Assembly: GCF_013874595.1 (NCBI RefSeq)
Contig: NZ_CP059431.1
Span: 1,364,001 to 1,428,000 of the forward strand
Reading direction: 5' to 3'
DNA: 64,000 nt
Origin: Flavobacterium sp. xlx-214
GTDB lineage: Bacteria > Bacteroidota > Bacteroidia > Flavobacteriales > Flavobacteriaceae
Shown here: positions 1-8,636 of the stretch, piece after piece
Position numbering within the stretch: position 1 is the stretch's first letter
Layout: each line of letters starts with the position of its first letter
Position numbers and translations under genes: made by a program
The notes under the pieces: model-generated
What the model was told of the DNA's origin: nothing
Database searches by the model: none
Seen by the model: the letters and a program-made list of their open reading frames with translations, nothing else

Positions 1-996
1 ATTTTCTAAAATCATTTCTGTAGGAATCACAACGTTTTCTCTGTACGAAAATTCATCCTTCTCGTAATTAATAGCCAAAGGTTCCGAGCAACTGAATTTT
101 AAGTAACCAAAATCATTCTTTTTTGATGGTTTTATTTTCCATTTCATCGAAACTAAATCTAAAAGGCCAAATTCATCGTTGGTTTTCATAATGGCATAAG
201 CAAAATTTTGTTGATTGTGACGCCAATTGTAAGATTCATTAAACGTTTCTTTTAATTTCTTACCTTTTAATAATGATACAAAATTATATTGATTTTCAGT
301 AGGTTGAATCAAAAACCATACGTCTTTGTCTTTAGAGTAAATTTGCTTTCTATCAGGGAAAAATTCGAGATTTTTGAGATGTGGAAAAGCTTCGCCTTGC
401 TGATTTATAATGCTAAAGTACGTTTTGCCGTTGAGTACTTTTTTAGCAACTGCATAATACTTGTTTTGAAACTTGAAAACATTAAAAAGTAAATGGTTAT
501 CTTGCGTTGCATCGTAAAATTTAGGATTGAAATTGGATATATTTCCGTTTGCATCTACTTCAAAACCTGCAACATTTTCTTTTACTCTGTGTTTATTGCT
601 GATTTTTTCTTGATTGTAAGGAGCTTGCATCATTTCTAAAGTCCGCGGGCTTGTTTCCGTTGAAATAATTGCATATCCTTCATTACTACCCGCTATTTTT
701 CCATGACAACCATCCTCGTAATCATTTGATGATGTACTTAAACTGTAATAAAAATTAAGATTTGGTGTAAAAAAATAACTATCATGCAAAACAGGTTCAG
801 TGACTTTTTTCTTGGTTATTTTATGGAATAGTCCCCATTTATCATCTTTTTCTGAATAATAAGGAATTAAATCGGTTGATTTGTAAGTTTTTATCTTTTC
901 AACTAATAAAGAAGTTGCTCTTTCTTCACAAGATTTTTCTTGTGCAAAAAAAGTTGTTGGTAAGGCAATAAAAAGGAATAGGATTCTTTTTTTCAT
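1..996 (-). CDS. secreted WG-repeat-like protein, C-terminus cut by window edge
   Basis: Reading the minus strand from the ATG at 994-996 gives an open frame of 332 codons that runs off the window, so the C-terminus is missing. The N-terminus (MKKRILFLFIALPTTFFAQ) is a type I signal peptide with an AQ cleavage site and no lipobox Cys. Residues around 59-85 contain DDKWGLFHKITKKKV followed by hydrophobic and aromatic positions. Later stretches (for example DEFGLLDLVSMKWKIKP) repeat a similar pattern, which resembles the degenerate WG repeat of Bacteroidota exported proteins. It lies 46 bp downstream of rimM on the same strand and may be co-transcribed with rpsP-rimM. Function is unknown. The repeat assignment is by eye and moderate. 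Confidence 0.7.
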   Translation of the reverse strand, partial: MKKRILFLFIALPTTFFAQEKSCEERATSLLVEKIKTYKSTDLIPYYSEKDDKWGLFHKITKKKVTEPVLHDSYFFTPNLNFYYSLSTSSNDYEDGCHGKIAGSNEGYAIISTETSPRTLEMMQAPYNQEKISNKHRVKENVAGFEVDANGNISNFNPKFYDATQDNHLLFNVFKFQNKYYAVAKKVLNGKTYFSIINQQGEAFPHLKNLEFFPDRKQIYSKDKDVWFLIQPTENQYNFVSLLKGKKLKETFNESYNWRHNQQNFAYAIMKTNDEFGLLDLVSMKWKIKPSKKNDFGYLKFSCSEPLAINYEKDEFSYRENVVIPTEMILEN

Positions 997-1042
997 CAAT
1001 GAAATTTTATTTCAAAATTAAAAAAAAGAAACTAGATAAAGT

Positions 1043-1567
1043 TTATAAATATAAATCTATTAAACCGTTAGGAGTATTGAAAAGGATTGATTTTTCAGCA
1101 CGATTTACTTCAATAATGAACTCATCAATTACGGGTACTAAAATAATAGCATCGCCGTTTTCAATTTCAAATAAGGCTTGAACGCCATTATCAACAATAC
1201 GTAAAATGGTTCCAAAGTTACCTAAGCGCTGATCAATTGCTTGAAAACCTTCCACTTCGTGGTAATAAAATTTGTTGCCTTCTAGTTTTGGCAACATAGC
1301 TAATGGTAAATATACATCTTTACCAACTATATCATCAGCAGCATCTTCAGAATCAATGTCTTCAAACTGAGTTCTTAGAAATTTTTCCTTATGTAGGGAT
1401 GCTTTTTCAATAAAAAAAGGAACCAAATGTCCGTTGATGTCAACGAACATTGATTCCAATTCTGTGTACAATTCAGGCTCGTCGGTATCCAAAAACACCA
1501 AAACTTCGCCTTTGAAACTAAATTTCTTTGCGATTTTACCTAAATAAAAACAATCTTTTTTACGCAT
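1043..1567 (-). CDS. rimM: ribosome maturation factor RimM
   Basis: This is a 174-residue RimM, which binds ribosomal protein S19 and helps mature the 30S head and process 16S rRNA. The N-terminal RimM beta-barrel starts with the family signature FYLGKIAKKFSFKGEV (residues 7-22). A PRC-barrel-like C-terminal half follows from about residue 95 (GNKFYYHEVEGF), including LGNFGTILRIVDNG. The length is normal for the family. It lies 17 bp downstream of rpsP on the same strand, which is the classical rpsP-rimM order and implies one transcript from the rpsP promoter. No separate promoter was seen. Confidence 0.95.
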   Translation of the reverse strand: MRKKDCFYLGKIAKKFSFKGEVLVFLDTDEPELYTELESMFVDINGHLVPFFIEKASLHKEKFLRTQFEDIDSEDAADDIVGKDVYLPLAMLPKLEGNKFYYHEVEGFQAIDQRLGNFGTILRIVDNGVQALFEIENGDAIILVPVIDEFIIEVNRAEKSILFNTPNGLIDLYL

Positions 1568-1584
1568 TTAAAATCGCTTAAGAA

Positions 1585-2112
1585 TTATGCTTCAGTTTCT
1601 TCTGTATTTTCTTCTACTTCTGGCGTAGCTTCTTCTGCGTTTGCTGTTTCAGCAGCAGCTTTAGCTTCAGCAGCAGCAGCAATACGTTTTGCATTCACTT
1701 CTTTTTCAGCAGCTAAAGCAGCAGCTTTCGCAGCAGCTTTGTTATCAGCTAATCCAGAAACTTTAGCGCCAACTTTGTTTGCTTTTTCATCTAACCAAGC
1801 AGCAAATTTAGCATCAGCTTGTTCTTGAGTTAAAGCACCTTTACGAACACCTCCGTTTAAGTGGTGTTTTAATAAAGCACCTTTGTAAGATAAGATAGCT
1901 TTAGCAGTATCTGTTGGTTGTGCACCGTTAAATAACCATTTTGCAGCAGCATCAATGTTTAAATCAATTGTTGCAGGGTTAGTGTTAGGATTGTAAGTTC
2001 CAATTTTTTCTAAGAATTTACCATCTCTTTTAGCGCGTGCATCAGCAGCTACTACCCAGTAAAAAGGTTTTCCTTTTTTACCGTGTCTTTGTAATCTAAT
2101 TTTTACAGACAT
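1585..2112 (-). CDS. rpsP: 30S ribosomal protein S16 (long form)
   Basis: The protein begins [20 protein letters not shown], the canonical S16 N-terminus, followed by [21 protein letters not shown]. The core ends near residue 90. The remaining ~85 residues form an Ala/Lys/Glu-rich tail finishing in an acidic stretch (about residues 155-175), so the protein is about twice the length of E. coli S16. Extended S16 tails are usual in Bacteroidota as far as I recall; a solvent-exposed position is inference. It is the first gene of an rpsP-rimM transcription unit, with a promoter-like sequence about 50-80 bp upstream. Confidence 0.97.
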   Translation of the reverse strand: MSVKIRLQRHGKKGKPFYWVVAADARAKRDGKFLEKIGTYNPNTNPATIDLNIDAAAKWLFNGAQPTDTAKAILSYKGALLKHHLNGGVRKGALTQEQADAKFAAWLDEKANKVGAKVSGLADNKAAAKAAALAAEKEVNAKRIAAAAEAKAAAETANAEEATPEVEENTEETEA

Positions 2113-2162
2113 AATCTTGTGATTTAGTTTAAGGTACCCGACCTTAGTTTATAATTAAGGTG

Positions 2163-2191
2163 CAAAATTACTATTTTTTTTGTTCCTACAA
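2163..2191 (-). promoter_or_regulatory. putative rpsP-rimM promoter
   Basis: On the minus strand a TAATTTTG (-7, plus 2163-2170) is preceded by TTG (-33, plus 2189-2191) with an 18-nt spacer, close to the Bacteroidota TTG/TAnnTTTG pattern. The implied leader before the rpsP ATG is about 45 nt. It contains acctta/taaggt inverted arms that could fold into a small hairpin. This is sequence match only. Confidence 0.5.
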
Positions 2192-2326
2192 GCTTTTAGA
2201 CTACAAAATTATTTGATGATTTGTTAAAAGTTAAAAAAAGTTAAATAATTATTAAAAAAAATGAGTTAACATAAAGAAAAAATTCTATTTTTGTTTGATA
2301 ACACAGAATACAGAACATAAACGAAT

Positions 2327-2845
2327 ATGAAAAAATATTTTTTATTTGCATTGATGACATTAGCATTAACTTCATGTGAAGAAGATGTAACTGATAATAC
2401 ACCTGCTTTTGAAGGTTTAAAAGGATATGAGTTTTGGCGTGCTACTAAGATGGCTGCAACTGTTAATGATGGTGATTTGGTTATTGTTGGTGCAAATGAT
2501 TCTGAGAACTTTACATTATATGTAGATAACTATGAGTTAGGTAAAGAATATACATTTGGTAATTCTAATGTTAATGTAGCAACTTATTCAAAGGTTGAAA
2601 ATGATACTATTTACAGATATAGTACTTCATCAACTACAGGTAAAGGTTATGTTAAATTAGAACCTGCTGATAGACAAAAACCAGGAACTATTTCTGGAAC
2701 TTTTGTTGCAGAAATGTTACCTAATACGGGAAGCCCTGTTATAAAAGATTCAAAAGTGGTTAATATGAATAAAGGGGTGTTTTTTCAAATTCCTTTAAAA
2801 GAAGCTACGCCACCTGCGCCAGCTCCTGCAAAATCAGCTAAATAA
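2327..2845 (+). CDS. small lipoprotein of unknown function
   Basis: This 172-residue protein starts MKKYFLFALMTLALTSCEED, a lipoprotein signal peptide with the lipobox Cys at residue 17 followed by acidic residues, the type linked to surface export of lipoproteins in Bacteroidota. The mature part looks like a single beta-rich domain, with alternating hydrophobic strands such as VIVGANDSENFTLYVDNY. It ends in a Pro/Ala-rich tail (PPAPAPAKSAK). I do not recognise the family. It is monocistronic, between a -7-like TATTTTTG at 2286-2293 and a strong terminator, and divergent from rpsP. Confidence 0.8.
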   Translation: MKKYFLFALMTLALTSCEEDVTDNTPAFEGLKGYEFWRATKMAATVNDGDLVIVGANDSENFTLYVDNYELGKEYTFGNSNVNVATYSKVENDTIYRYSTSSTTGKGYVKLEPADRQKPGTISGTFVAEMLPNTGSPVIKDSKVVNMNKGVFFQIPLKEATPPAPAPAKSAK

Positions 2846-2875
2846 AAGTTAGGTTATATTATTAACATATTGTGG

Positions 2876-2906
2876 AAGTCGTTCTTTTTTAGAACGACTT
2901 TTTTTA
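2876..2906 (+). terminator. rho-independent terminator after lipoprotein gene
   Basis: Ten-bp perfect arms (aagtcgttct / agaacgactt) with a 5-nt T loop are followed directly by a T run. It separates the lipoprotein gene from dnaE. Confidence 0.85.
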
Positions 2907-2945
2907 TTGTAAATTTGTATACTTACGTTTTTAATAAATGCAATT

Positions 2946-5900
2946 ATGTATATAATTTTTGATACCGAAACAACGGGTTTACCTAAAGATTGGAATGCGC
3001 CAATATCTGATGTTGATAATTGGCCAAGATGTATACAAATTGCATGGCAATTGCACGATGAAATGGGGCGTTTAATTGAGCATGAAGATTACTTGATTAA
3101 ACCCGATGGATTTGATATTCCGTATGATTCTGAGCGTATTCACGGTATTTCTACTTTATTGGCGTCAGAAAAAGGACATCCTATACTAGAAATCTTACAA
3201 AAGTTTAATACAGCTTTAAGCAAAGCTAAGTTTGTTGTTGGGCAAAATGTAGGGTTCGATTTAAATATTATGGGGGCTGAGTTTTACAGAGCTTCTATGC
3301 AATCGCCTTTAAATGAAATGGCTTTGTTAGATACTTGTACAGAGGTTACAGCAAATTTGTTAAAAATTCCTGGTGGACGTGGTGGTCGATTCAAATTACC
3401 TACGTTAACCGAATTGCATCAATACTTATTTGATGTTCCTTTTGGCGAAGCTCACAATGCAACTGCCGATGTGGAGGCTACTACACGATGCTTTTTTGAA
3501 TTAATGCGTAAAAATGTATTTACAGAACAAGAATTACATCAATCTGCAGGTTTTTTAGAAACTTTTAAGCAAGAAAATCCGCAGCCTTTTCAGTTGATTG
3601 GTTTAAAACACATCAATTTAAAAAAGGCTTCCGAAGAAATTAAACAGCAATTACAATCTTCGGGTGTTATTAAAGAAGATAAAAAAGTTGTCATTTCTGA
3701 TGATGTAAAACAAGCGTATCAAAAAGCAACTTTTGCCCATTTGCATAATCATACGCAATTTTCGGTGCTGCAATCTACCATTGATATTGGTGTGATGATA
3801 AAAAAATCGGCAAAGGAAAAAATGTCGGCTATTGCCATGACCGATCACGGTAACATGATGGGGGCTTTTAAATTTGTAAGTGCTATTTTAGATCATAATA
3901 AAAATGTAAAAAAAGCCAACGAAGCAGCGCTTGAAAATGGCGAAGAACCTACCGAAACGGAAATTAAACCTATTGTAGGTTGTGAGTTTTTTGTTTGTGA
4001 AAATCATACCGATAAATCTAAGAAAGACAATGGGTATCAAATTGTTCTTTTAGCAAAAAATAAAAAGGGCTATCATAATTTAGCCAAGTTGGCTTCAATT
4101 GCCTCAATTAATGGGTTTTATTACGTGCCACGTATCGATAAAAAAGTTCTTTTAGAATATAAAGAAGATATTATGGTGCTTTCGGGAAATCTTCAAGGAG
4201 AAATTCCCAATAAAATTTTAAATGTGGGTGAAAAGCAAGCAGAAGAAGCTTTGTTATGGTGGAAAGAGCATTTTAAAGATGATTTTTATCTTGAGATTAT
4301 GCGTCATAATCAGGAGGATGAAGACCGTGTAAATGCAACATTAATTGCTTTTTCTCAAAAGCACGATGTAAAATTAGTAGCTACTAATAACACCTATTAC
4401 ATGGAAAAATCGGATGCCAATGCACACGATATTTTGCTTTGTGTTAAAGATGGTGAAAAGCAAGCAACGCCTATAGGTCGTGGTCGTGGTTACCGATACG
4501 GATTGCCAAATCAGGAGTATTTTTATAAAACAACGGACGAAATGAAAACCTTGTTTAAAGATCTTCCTCAGGCAATTATAAACATACAAGAAATTGTAGA
4601 TAAGGTAGAGTCTTACTCGCTTTATCGCGATATTTTATTGCCTAAGTTTGATATTCCGCAAGAATTTGTAAATGTTGAAGACGATACAGATGGAGGAAAA
4701 CGTGGTGAAAATGCTTATTTACGTTTTTTAACGTATGAAGGCGCTAAACGCAGATATGAAACTGTTGACGATGTGGTGATTGATCGTTTGGATTTCGAAT
4801 TAAAAACCATTGAGAATTCTGGTTATCCGGGGTATTTTTTAATTGTACAAGATTTCATTGCGGCGGCTCGTGAAATGGGCGTTTCGGTAGGTCCTGGTCG
4901 TGGGTCGGCTGCGGGTTCGGCGGTGGCGTATTGTTTAGGAATTACCAATTTAGATCCTATTAAGTACGATTTGCTTTTTGAGCGTTTCTTAAATCCCGAT
5001 CGTGTGTCTATGCCCGATATCGATATCGATTTTGATGATGAAGGTCGTGGTCGTGTTATGGATTATGTAATCAATAAGTATGGTGCCAATCAAGTGGCGC
5101 AAATTATTACTTATGGTAAAATGGCAACAAAATCGGCTATTAAAGATGCTGCTCGTGTGTTGGATTTGCCTTTGTATGAATCAGAGCGTATCGCCAAAAT
5201 GATTCCGACCATGATGCCAGGAAAATGGAATTTGCGTCGATTTTTATCAGAACCTGAAGATGAAATCAAAAAAGTATTGCGTTCAGAAGAGTTTGATGCT
5301 GTTAAAGAATTAATTCAAGTAGCGCAACAAAACGATTTACTTTCTGAAACCATTCAGCAAGCAAAAATTATCGAAGGATCTATGCGAAATACGGGGATTC
5401 ACGCTTGTGGAGTGATTATTACTCCTGATGATATCACTAATTTCGTGCCTGTGCAAACCGCAAAAGATTCTGATTTATACGTTACGCAGTTTGATAACTC
5501 GGTTGCCGAAAGTGCAGGTCTGTTAAAAATGGACTTTTTAGGTTTAAAAACATTAACACTTATTAAAGATACGGTTGCTATTATCAAGCAACGCACAGGA
5601 TTGGTTATCGATCCTGAAGAAATTCCGATTGATGATGTTAAAACATATGAGCTGTTCCAAAGAGGTGAAACCGTTGGTGTGTTTCAGTACGAATCTCCTG
5701 GGATGCAAAAATACATGCGCGAATTAAAACCAACCGTTTTTGGAGATTTAATTGCCATGAATGCCTTGTATCGTCCGGGTCCGTTGGAATATATTCCTTC
5801 TTTCGTTCGAAGAAAGAACGGTGTAGAAGAAATTACCTACGATTTAGATGCTTGTGAAGAGTATTTAAAAGAAACCTACGGAATTACCGTTTACCAAGAA

Positions 5901-7472
5901 CAAGTAATGCTTTTGTCGCAAAAATTAGCTGGTTTTACTAAAGGTGAAGCCGATGTTTTGCGTAAAGCCATGGGTAAAAAACAAAAGGATGTACTTGATA
6001 AAATGAAGCCTAAGTTTGTAGCGCAAGCCTCGGAAAAAGGGCATGATGCTAAAACGTTAGAAAAAATTTGGAAAGACTGGGAAGCATTTGCTTCGTACGC
6101 ATTTAACAAATCGCACAGTACGTGTTATGCTTGGGTTGCGTACCAAACGGCTTATTTCAAAGCGCATTATCCTGCAGAATATATGGCGGCGGTGCTTTCA
6201 AATAATATGAACGATATTAAATCGGTTACTTTTTTCATGGAAGAATGCAAACGTATGGGCTTAGATGTTCTGGGACCTGATGTAAATGAATCGCATTATA
6301 AATTTGCAGTAAACGAAAATTATCAAATTCGTTTTGGAATGGGAGCGATAAAGGGAGTAGGAGAAGGCGCTGTAAATACCATAATTGAGCAAAGAAATGA
6401 AGGGAAGTACAAATCGATTTTTGATTTGGCTAAACGAATCGATTTACGTGCTGCAAACAAAAAAGCCTTTGAAAATTTAGCCTTAGCAGGCGGATTCGAT
6501 TGCTTTACTGATACACATCGAGCGCAATATTTTCAAACCGAAATAGATAACATCACGTTTCTTGAAAAAGCTATGAAATATGGTGCTAAATATCAAGATA
6601 ATGAAAATTCATCACAAGTAAGTTTGTTCGGTGAAAGTAGCGAAGTGCAAATTCCGGAGCCTGTTATTCCAAACGCAGAAGAGTGGACAACCATGGAAAA
6701 ATTGGCTAAAGAGAAAGAAGTGGTTGGTATTTATATTTCGGGGCATCCGTTAGATGATTTTAAGTTTGAGCTAAAATATTTCTGCAATGTAAAATTAGAG
6801 CAGTTAAAGAATTTAGAATCGTTAGTAGGAAGAACGGTAACTTTTGGCGGAATGATTTCAAGTGTTGATTTCAAAACATCTTCAAAAGGGAAAGGTTGGG
6901 CTGTTTTTACGGTTGAAGGATACGATGAAAGTATTGAAATGCGTATGTTTAATGAAGATTATTTAAAAAACCGCCACTTTTTGCTAAAAAATACCTTTGT
7001 TTATTTTAAAGTTTATATAAAAGAAGGTTGGGTTAAAAAAGATAGCAATGAACGTTCTGAACCAAGATTACAGTTTGTTGAGCTTAAATTATTAAACGAA
7101 GTAATACCAACCTTTGCCAAGAAATTAATCATTCAAATTGATGTGCGTCAGTTGAAAGAAATGCAAGTAGAAAAAATTCGAATGGCAATGGACAAAAATC
7201 CGGGAACCAAATCGGTTGTTTTTGAAGTTTATGAGTTAGAAGAAGTACAAGGAAGGTTACAAACCGAAGCAGTTCAAAACTTAGTCGAAGATGTTGTGGA
7301 TCTTGATGCTACAGATGAATTAGAAGAAAAACCAGTGCAAATAGAGCTTCCTGAAGTACAATACATGAAAAAAAATCTGTTAGAAATGCCAAGTAAAAAC
7401 ATGCGTATAGAAATATCGTCTGATTTGCTAGAAGATTTAGAGCGTATGCAGGTTTCGTTCCGTTTAAATTAA
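2946..7472 (+). CDS. dnaE: DNA polymerase III alpha subunit with N-terminal fused 3'-5' exonuclease
   Basis: This is the replicative polymerase catalytic subunit, 1508 aa, longer than E. coli DnaE (1160 aa) because of an extra N-terminal DnaQ-like domain. Exo I is FDTETTG (D6, E8), Exo II lies in GQNVGFDLNIM (about residue 105), and Exo III is HNATADVEAT (about 175-184), so all proofreading residues appear present. The PHP domain starts near residue 263 (FAHLHNHTQFSVLQ). The polymerase active site is PDIDIDFDD near 690-698, and fingers/binding motifs include YRPGPLEYIPSF. A helix-hairpin-helix (MGAIKGVGEGAV) and an OB-fold (VGRTVTFGGMISSVDF onward) follow. The exonuclease precedes PHP rather than being inserted in it as in PolC. 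A -7-like TAAATTTG lies at 2910-2917. Confidence 0.96.
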   Translation: MYIIFDTETTGLPKDWNAPISDVDNWPRCIQIAWQLHDEMGRLIEHEDYLIKPDGFDIPYDSERIHGISTLLASEKGHPILEILQKFNTALSKAKFVVGQNVGFDLNIMGAEFYRASMQSPLNEMALLDTCTEVTANLLKIPGGRGGRFKLPTLTELHQYLFDVPFGEAHNATADVEATTRCFFELMRKNVFTEQELHQSAGFLETFKQENPQPFQLIGLKHINLKKASEEIKQQLQSSGVIKEDKKVVISDDVKQAYQKATFAHLHNHTQFSVLQSTIDIGVMIKKSAKEKMSAIAMTDHGNMMGAFKFVSAILDHNKNVKKANEAALENGEEPTETEIKPIVGCEFFVCENHTDKSKKDNGYQIVLLAKNKKGYHNLAKLASIASINGFYYVPRIDKKVLLEYKEDIMVLSGNLQGEIPNKILNVGEKQAEEALLWWKEHFKDDFYLEIMRHNQEDEDRVNATLIAFSQKHDVKLVATNNTYYMEKSDANAHDILLCVKDGEKQATPIGRGRGYRYGLPNQEYFYKTTDEMKTLFKDLPQAIINIQEIVDKVESYSLYRDILLPKFDIPQEFVNVEDDTDGGKRGENAYLRFLTYEGAKRRYETVDDVVIDRLDFELKTIENSGYPGYFLIVQDFIAAAREMGVSVGPGRGSAAGSAVAYCLGITNLDPIKYDLLFERFLNPDRVSMPDIDIDFDDEGRGRVMDYVINKYGANQVAQIITYGKMATKSAIKDAARVLDLPLYESERIAKMIPTMMPGKWNLRRFLSEPEDEIKKVLRSEEFDAVKELIQVAQQNDLLSETIQQAKIIEGSMRNTGIHACGVIITPDDITNFVPVQTAKDSDLYVTQFDNSVAESAGLLKMDFLGLKTLTLIKDTVAIIKQRTGLVIDPEEIPIDDVKTYELFQRGETVGVFQYESPGMQKYMRELKPTVFGDLIAMNALYRPGPLEYIPSFVRRKNGVEEITYDLDACEEYLKETYGITVYQEQVMLLSQKLAGFTKGEADVLRKAMGKKQKDVLDKMKPKFVAQASEKGHDAKTLEKIWKDWEAFASYAFNKSHSTCYAWVAYQTAYFKAHYPAEYMAAVLSNNMNDIKSVTFFMEECKRMGLDVLGPDVNESHYKFAVNENYQIRFGMGAIKGVGEGAVNTIIEQRNEGKYKSIFDLAKRIDLRAANKKAFENLALAGGFDCFTDTHRAQYFQTEIDNITFLEKAMKYGAKYQDNENSSQVSLFGESSEVQIPEPVIPNAEEWTTMEKLAKEKEVVGIYISGHPLDDFKFELKYFCNVKLEQLKNLESLVGRTVTFGGMISSVDFKTSSKGKGWAVFTVEGYDESIEMRMFNEDYLKNRHFLLKNTFVYFKVYIKEGWVKKDSNERSEPRLQFVELKLLNEVIPTFAKKLIIQIDVRQLKEMQVEKIRMAMDKNPGTKSVVFEVYELEEVQGRLQTEAVQNLVEDVVDLDATDELEEKPVQIELPEVQYMKKNLLEMPSKNMRIEISSDLLEDLERMQVSFRLN

Positions 7473-7513
7473 AAATAATTATCAATCAATAGATATTACT
7501 TATTACAGCTTTC

Positions 7514-7543
7514 TTGCTACATTTAAAAAAAAAGCTAAATTTG
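7514..7543 (+). promoter_or_regulatory. putative trxA promoter
   Basis: TTG at 7514-7516 and TAAATTTG at 7536-7543 are separated by 19 nt, an exact match to the flavobacterial promoter form. The site is 32 nt upstream of the trxA ATG. Confidence 0.6.
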
Positions 7544-7574
7544 TGTATTACAATATTATTTAAAACTAAAAATT

Positions 7575-7892
7575 ATGGCATTAGAAATAACAGACGCTAC
7601 TTTTGAAGAAGTGGTATTAAAATCAGACAAACCAGTAATTGTTGATTTTTGGGCAGAATGGTGTGGTCCTTGCAAAATGTTAGGTCCAACTATTGAAGAA
7701 TTGGCTGGTGATTTTGATGGAAAAGTAGTGGTAGGTAAAGTAGATGTTGATGCTAACCAAGATTTTGCTTCGCAATATGGTGTACGTAACATTCCAACAG
7801 TATTAATTTTCCAAAACGGAGAAGTTGTTGGTCGTCAAGTTGGAGTTGCTCCAAAACAAACTTATGTAGAAGCAGTAACTAAATTATTATAA
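7575..7892 (+). CDS. trxA: thioredoxin
   Basis: This is a 105-residue cytoplasmic thioredoxin that reduces protein disulfides, with no signal peptide. The redox centre WCGPC is at residues 29-33 (C30, C33), inside VDFWAEWCGPCKM. The buried Asp and the cis-Pro loop (RNIPTVLIF, about residues 74-82) are both present. Length and motifs are those of classical TrxA. It has its own promoter-like sequence and is followed by a strong terminator, so it is probably monocistronic and independent of dnaE, which ends about 100 bp upstream. Confidence 0.96.
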   Translation: MALEITDATFEEVVLKSDKPVIVDFWAEWCGPCKMLGPTIEELAGDFDGKVVVGKVDVDANQDFASQYGVRNIPTVLIFQNGEVVGRQVGVAPKQTYVEAVTKLL

Positions 7893-7911
7893 TTAAGTGC
7901 TATTTTCATAG

Positions 7912-7940
7912 AAAACGGATTTTTTAATCCGTTTTTTTTA
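7912..7940 (+). terminator. trxA terminator
   Basis: Ten-bp arms aaaacggatt / aatccgtttt enclose a TTTT loop and run into a T tract, 20 bp after the trxA stop. Confidence 0.85.
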
Positions 7941-8013
7941 TTTTGTAAGATATTGAAAAAAAGCGAGATGAAAAAAAATGTAAAAGCAAAGCTTTATTTT
8001 TTTGAAAAAATAT

Positions 8014-8043
8014 TTGCATCGTTGGTAAATGGTTGTATATTTG
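8014..8043 (+). promoter_or_regulatory. putative tRNA-Asp operon promoter
   Basis: TTG at 8014-8016 and TATATTTG at 8036-8043 are separated by exactly 19 nt. The first tRNA-Asp begins 44 nt after the -7 element. The element continues as TATATTTGCA, as upstream of tRNA-Leu and the HU gene. Confidence 0.65.
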
Positions 8044-8086
8044 CACCGTTGAAATGATGAAGCAAACGCAACATTAACTTAACAAT

Positions 8087-8160
8087 GGTTTGGTAGTTCA
8101 GTTGGTTAGAATACATGCCTGTCACGCATGGGGTCGCGGGTTCGAGTCCCGTCCAGACCG
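8087..8160 (+). tRNA. tRNA-Asp (anticodon GTC), copy 1
   Basis: The 74-nt cloverleaf has acceptor stem GGTTTGG paired with CCAGACC (one G-T pair) and discriminator G. The D arm is TAGTTCAGTTGGTTAGAA, the anticodon stem-loop is CATGC-CTGTCAC-GCATG with GTC, and the T arm is GCGGGTTCGAGTCCCGT. The 3' CCA is not encoded. It is identical to copies 2 and 3. Confidence 0.96.
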
Positions 8161-8218
8161 CAACAAAATACACGTTCTTTTATACTTTTAATAGTATAGT
8201 AAAATAAAAACATTTCTT

Positions 8219-8292
8219 GGTTTGGTAGTTCAGTTGGTTAGAATACATGCCTGTCACGCATGGGGTCGCGGGTTCGAGTCCCGTCCAGACCG
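8219..8292 (+). tRNA. tRNA-Asp (anticodon GTC), copy 2
   Basis: This is a 74-nt repeat of copy 1, identical by eye, 58 bp downstream. The same cloverleaf and GTC anticodon are present, with no encoded CCA. A hairpin with T run follows at 8305-8331, between copies 2 and 3. Confidence 0.96.
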
Positions 8293-8304
8293 CCAAGATA
8301 CAAT

Positions 8305-8331
8305 AGCCCTTCGGTTACGAGGGGCTTTTTG
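8305..8331 (+). terminator. terminator between tRNA-Asp copies 2 and 3
   Basis: Arms agcccttcg / cgaggggct (one G-T pair, loop gtta) are followed by TTTTT. It would end a transcript of copies 1-2, leaving copy 3 dependent on read-through or its own start. Confidence 0.7.
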
Positions 8332-8347
8332 TGCCCTTAAATGTTTT

Positions 8348-8421
8348 GGTTTGGTAGTTCAGTTGGTTAGAATACATGCCTGTCACGCATGGGGTCGCGG
8401 GTTCGAGTCCCGTCCAGACCG
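8348..8421 (+). tRNA. tRNA-Asp (anticodon GTC), copy 3
   Basis: This is the third identical 74-nt copy, 55 bp after copy 2 and beyond a terminator-like hairpin. It has the same acceptor, GTC anticodon and T arm as the others, with no encoded CCA. No good TTG/TAnnTTTG promoter was found in the 55-bp spacer, so it may be expressed by read-through. Confidence 0.96.
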
Positions 8422-8460
8422 CTTAGTTTACTAAGTAAACTTGAACGTAGTTGTGTTGTT

Positions 8461-8478
8461 TAGGTACGTAAGTACCTA
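8461..8478 (+). repeat. perfect 7-bp inverted repeat downstream of tRNA-Asp copy 3
   Basis: TAGGTAC-GTAA-GTACCTA forms an 18-nt hairpin or palindromic site without a T run, 40 nt after the tRNA. It could be a processing hairpin or an operator. Confidence 0.45.
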
Positions 8479-8500
8479 GGTTTAGTAGTTAGACCAATGA

Positions 8501-8530
8501 AAAGCTTTCCAGTAACGGAGGGCTTTTTTG
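8501..8530 (+). terminator. terminator ending the tRNA-Asp cluster
   Basis: Arms aaagctttcc / ggagggcttt (two G-T pairs, loop agtaac) are followed by further Ts. It separates the tRNA cluster from the secreted-paralogue cluster. A TATATTTG at 8535-8542 just after it could be the -7 element of the next transcript. Confidence 0.7.
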
Positions 8531-8636
8531 ATTTTATATTTGTTTTAAATGAAAGACAAAGAAAATGTTTTGCATTGATAAAAATGCTAAAATAATGTCT
8601 TAGTTTTATAAACAGTTTTACCTACAATTTGTTATA

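Noticed and set aside
8222..8434. 70-aa open frame across tRNA-Asp copies 2 and 3
   Set aside because: The frame consists of the two tRNA genes, so its protein repeats itself exactly. It is a shadow of RNA genes.
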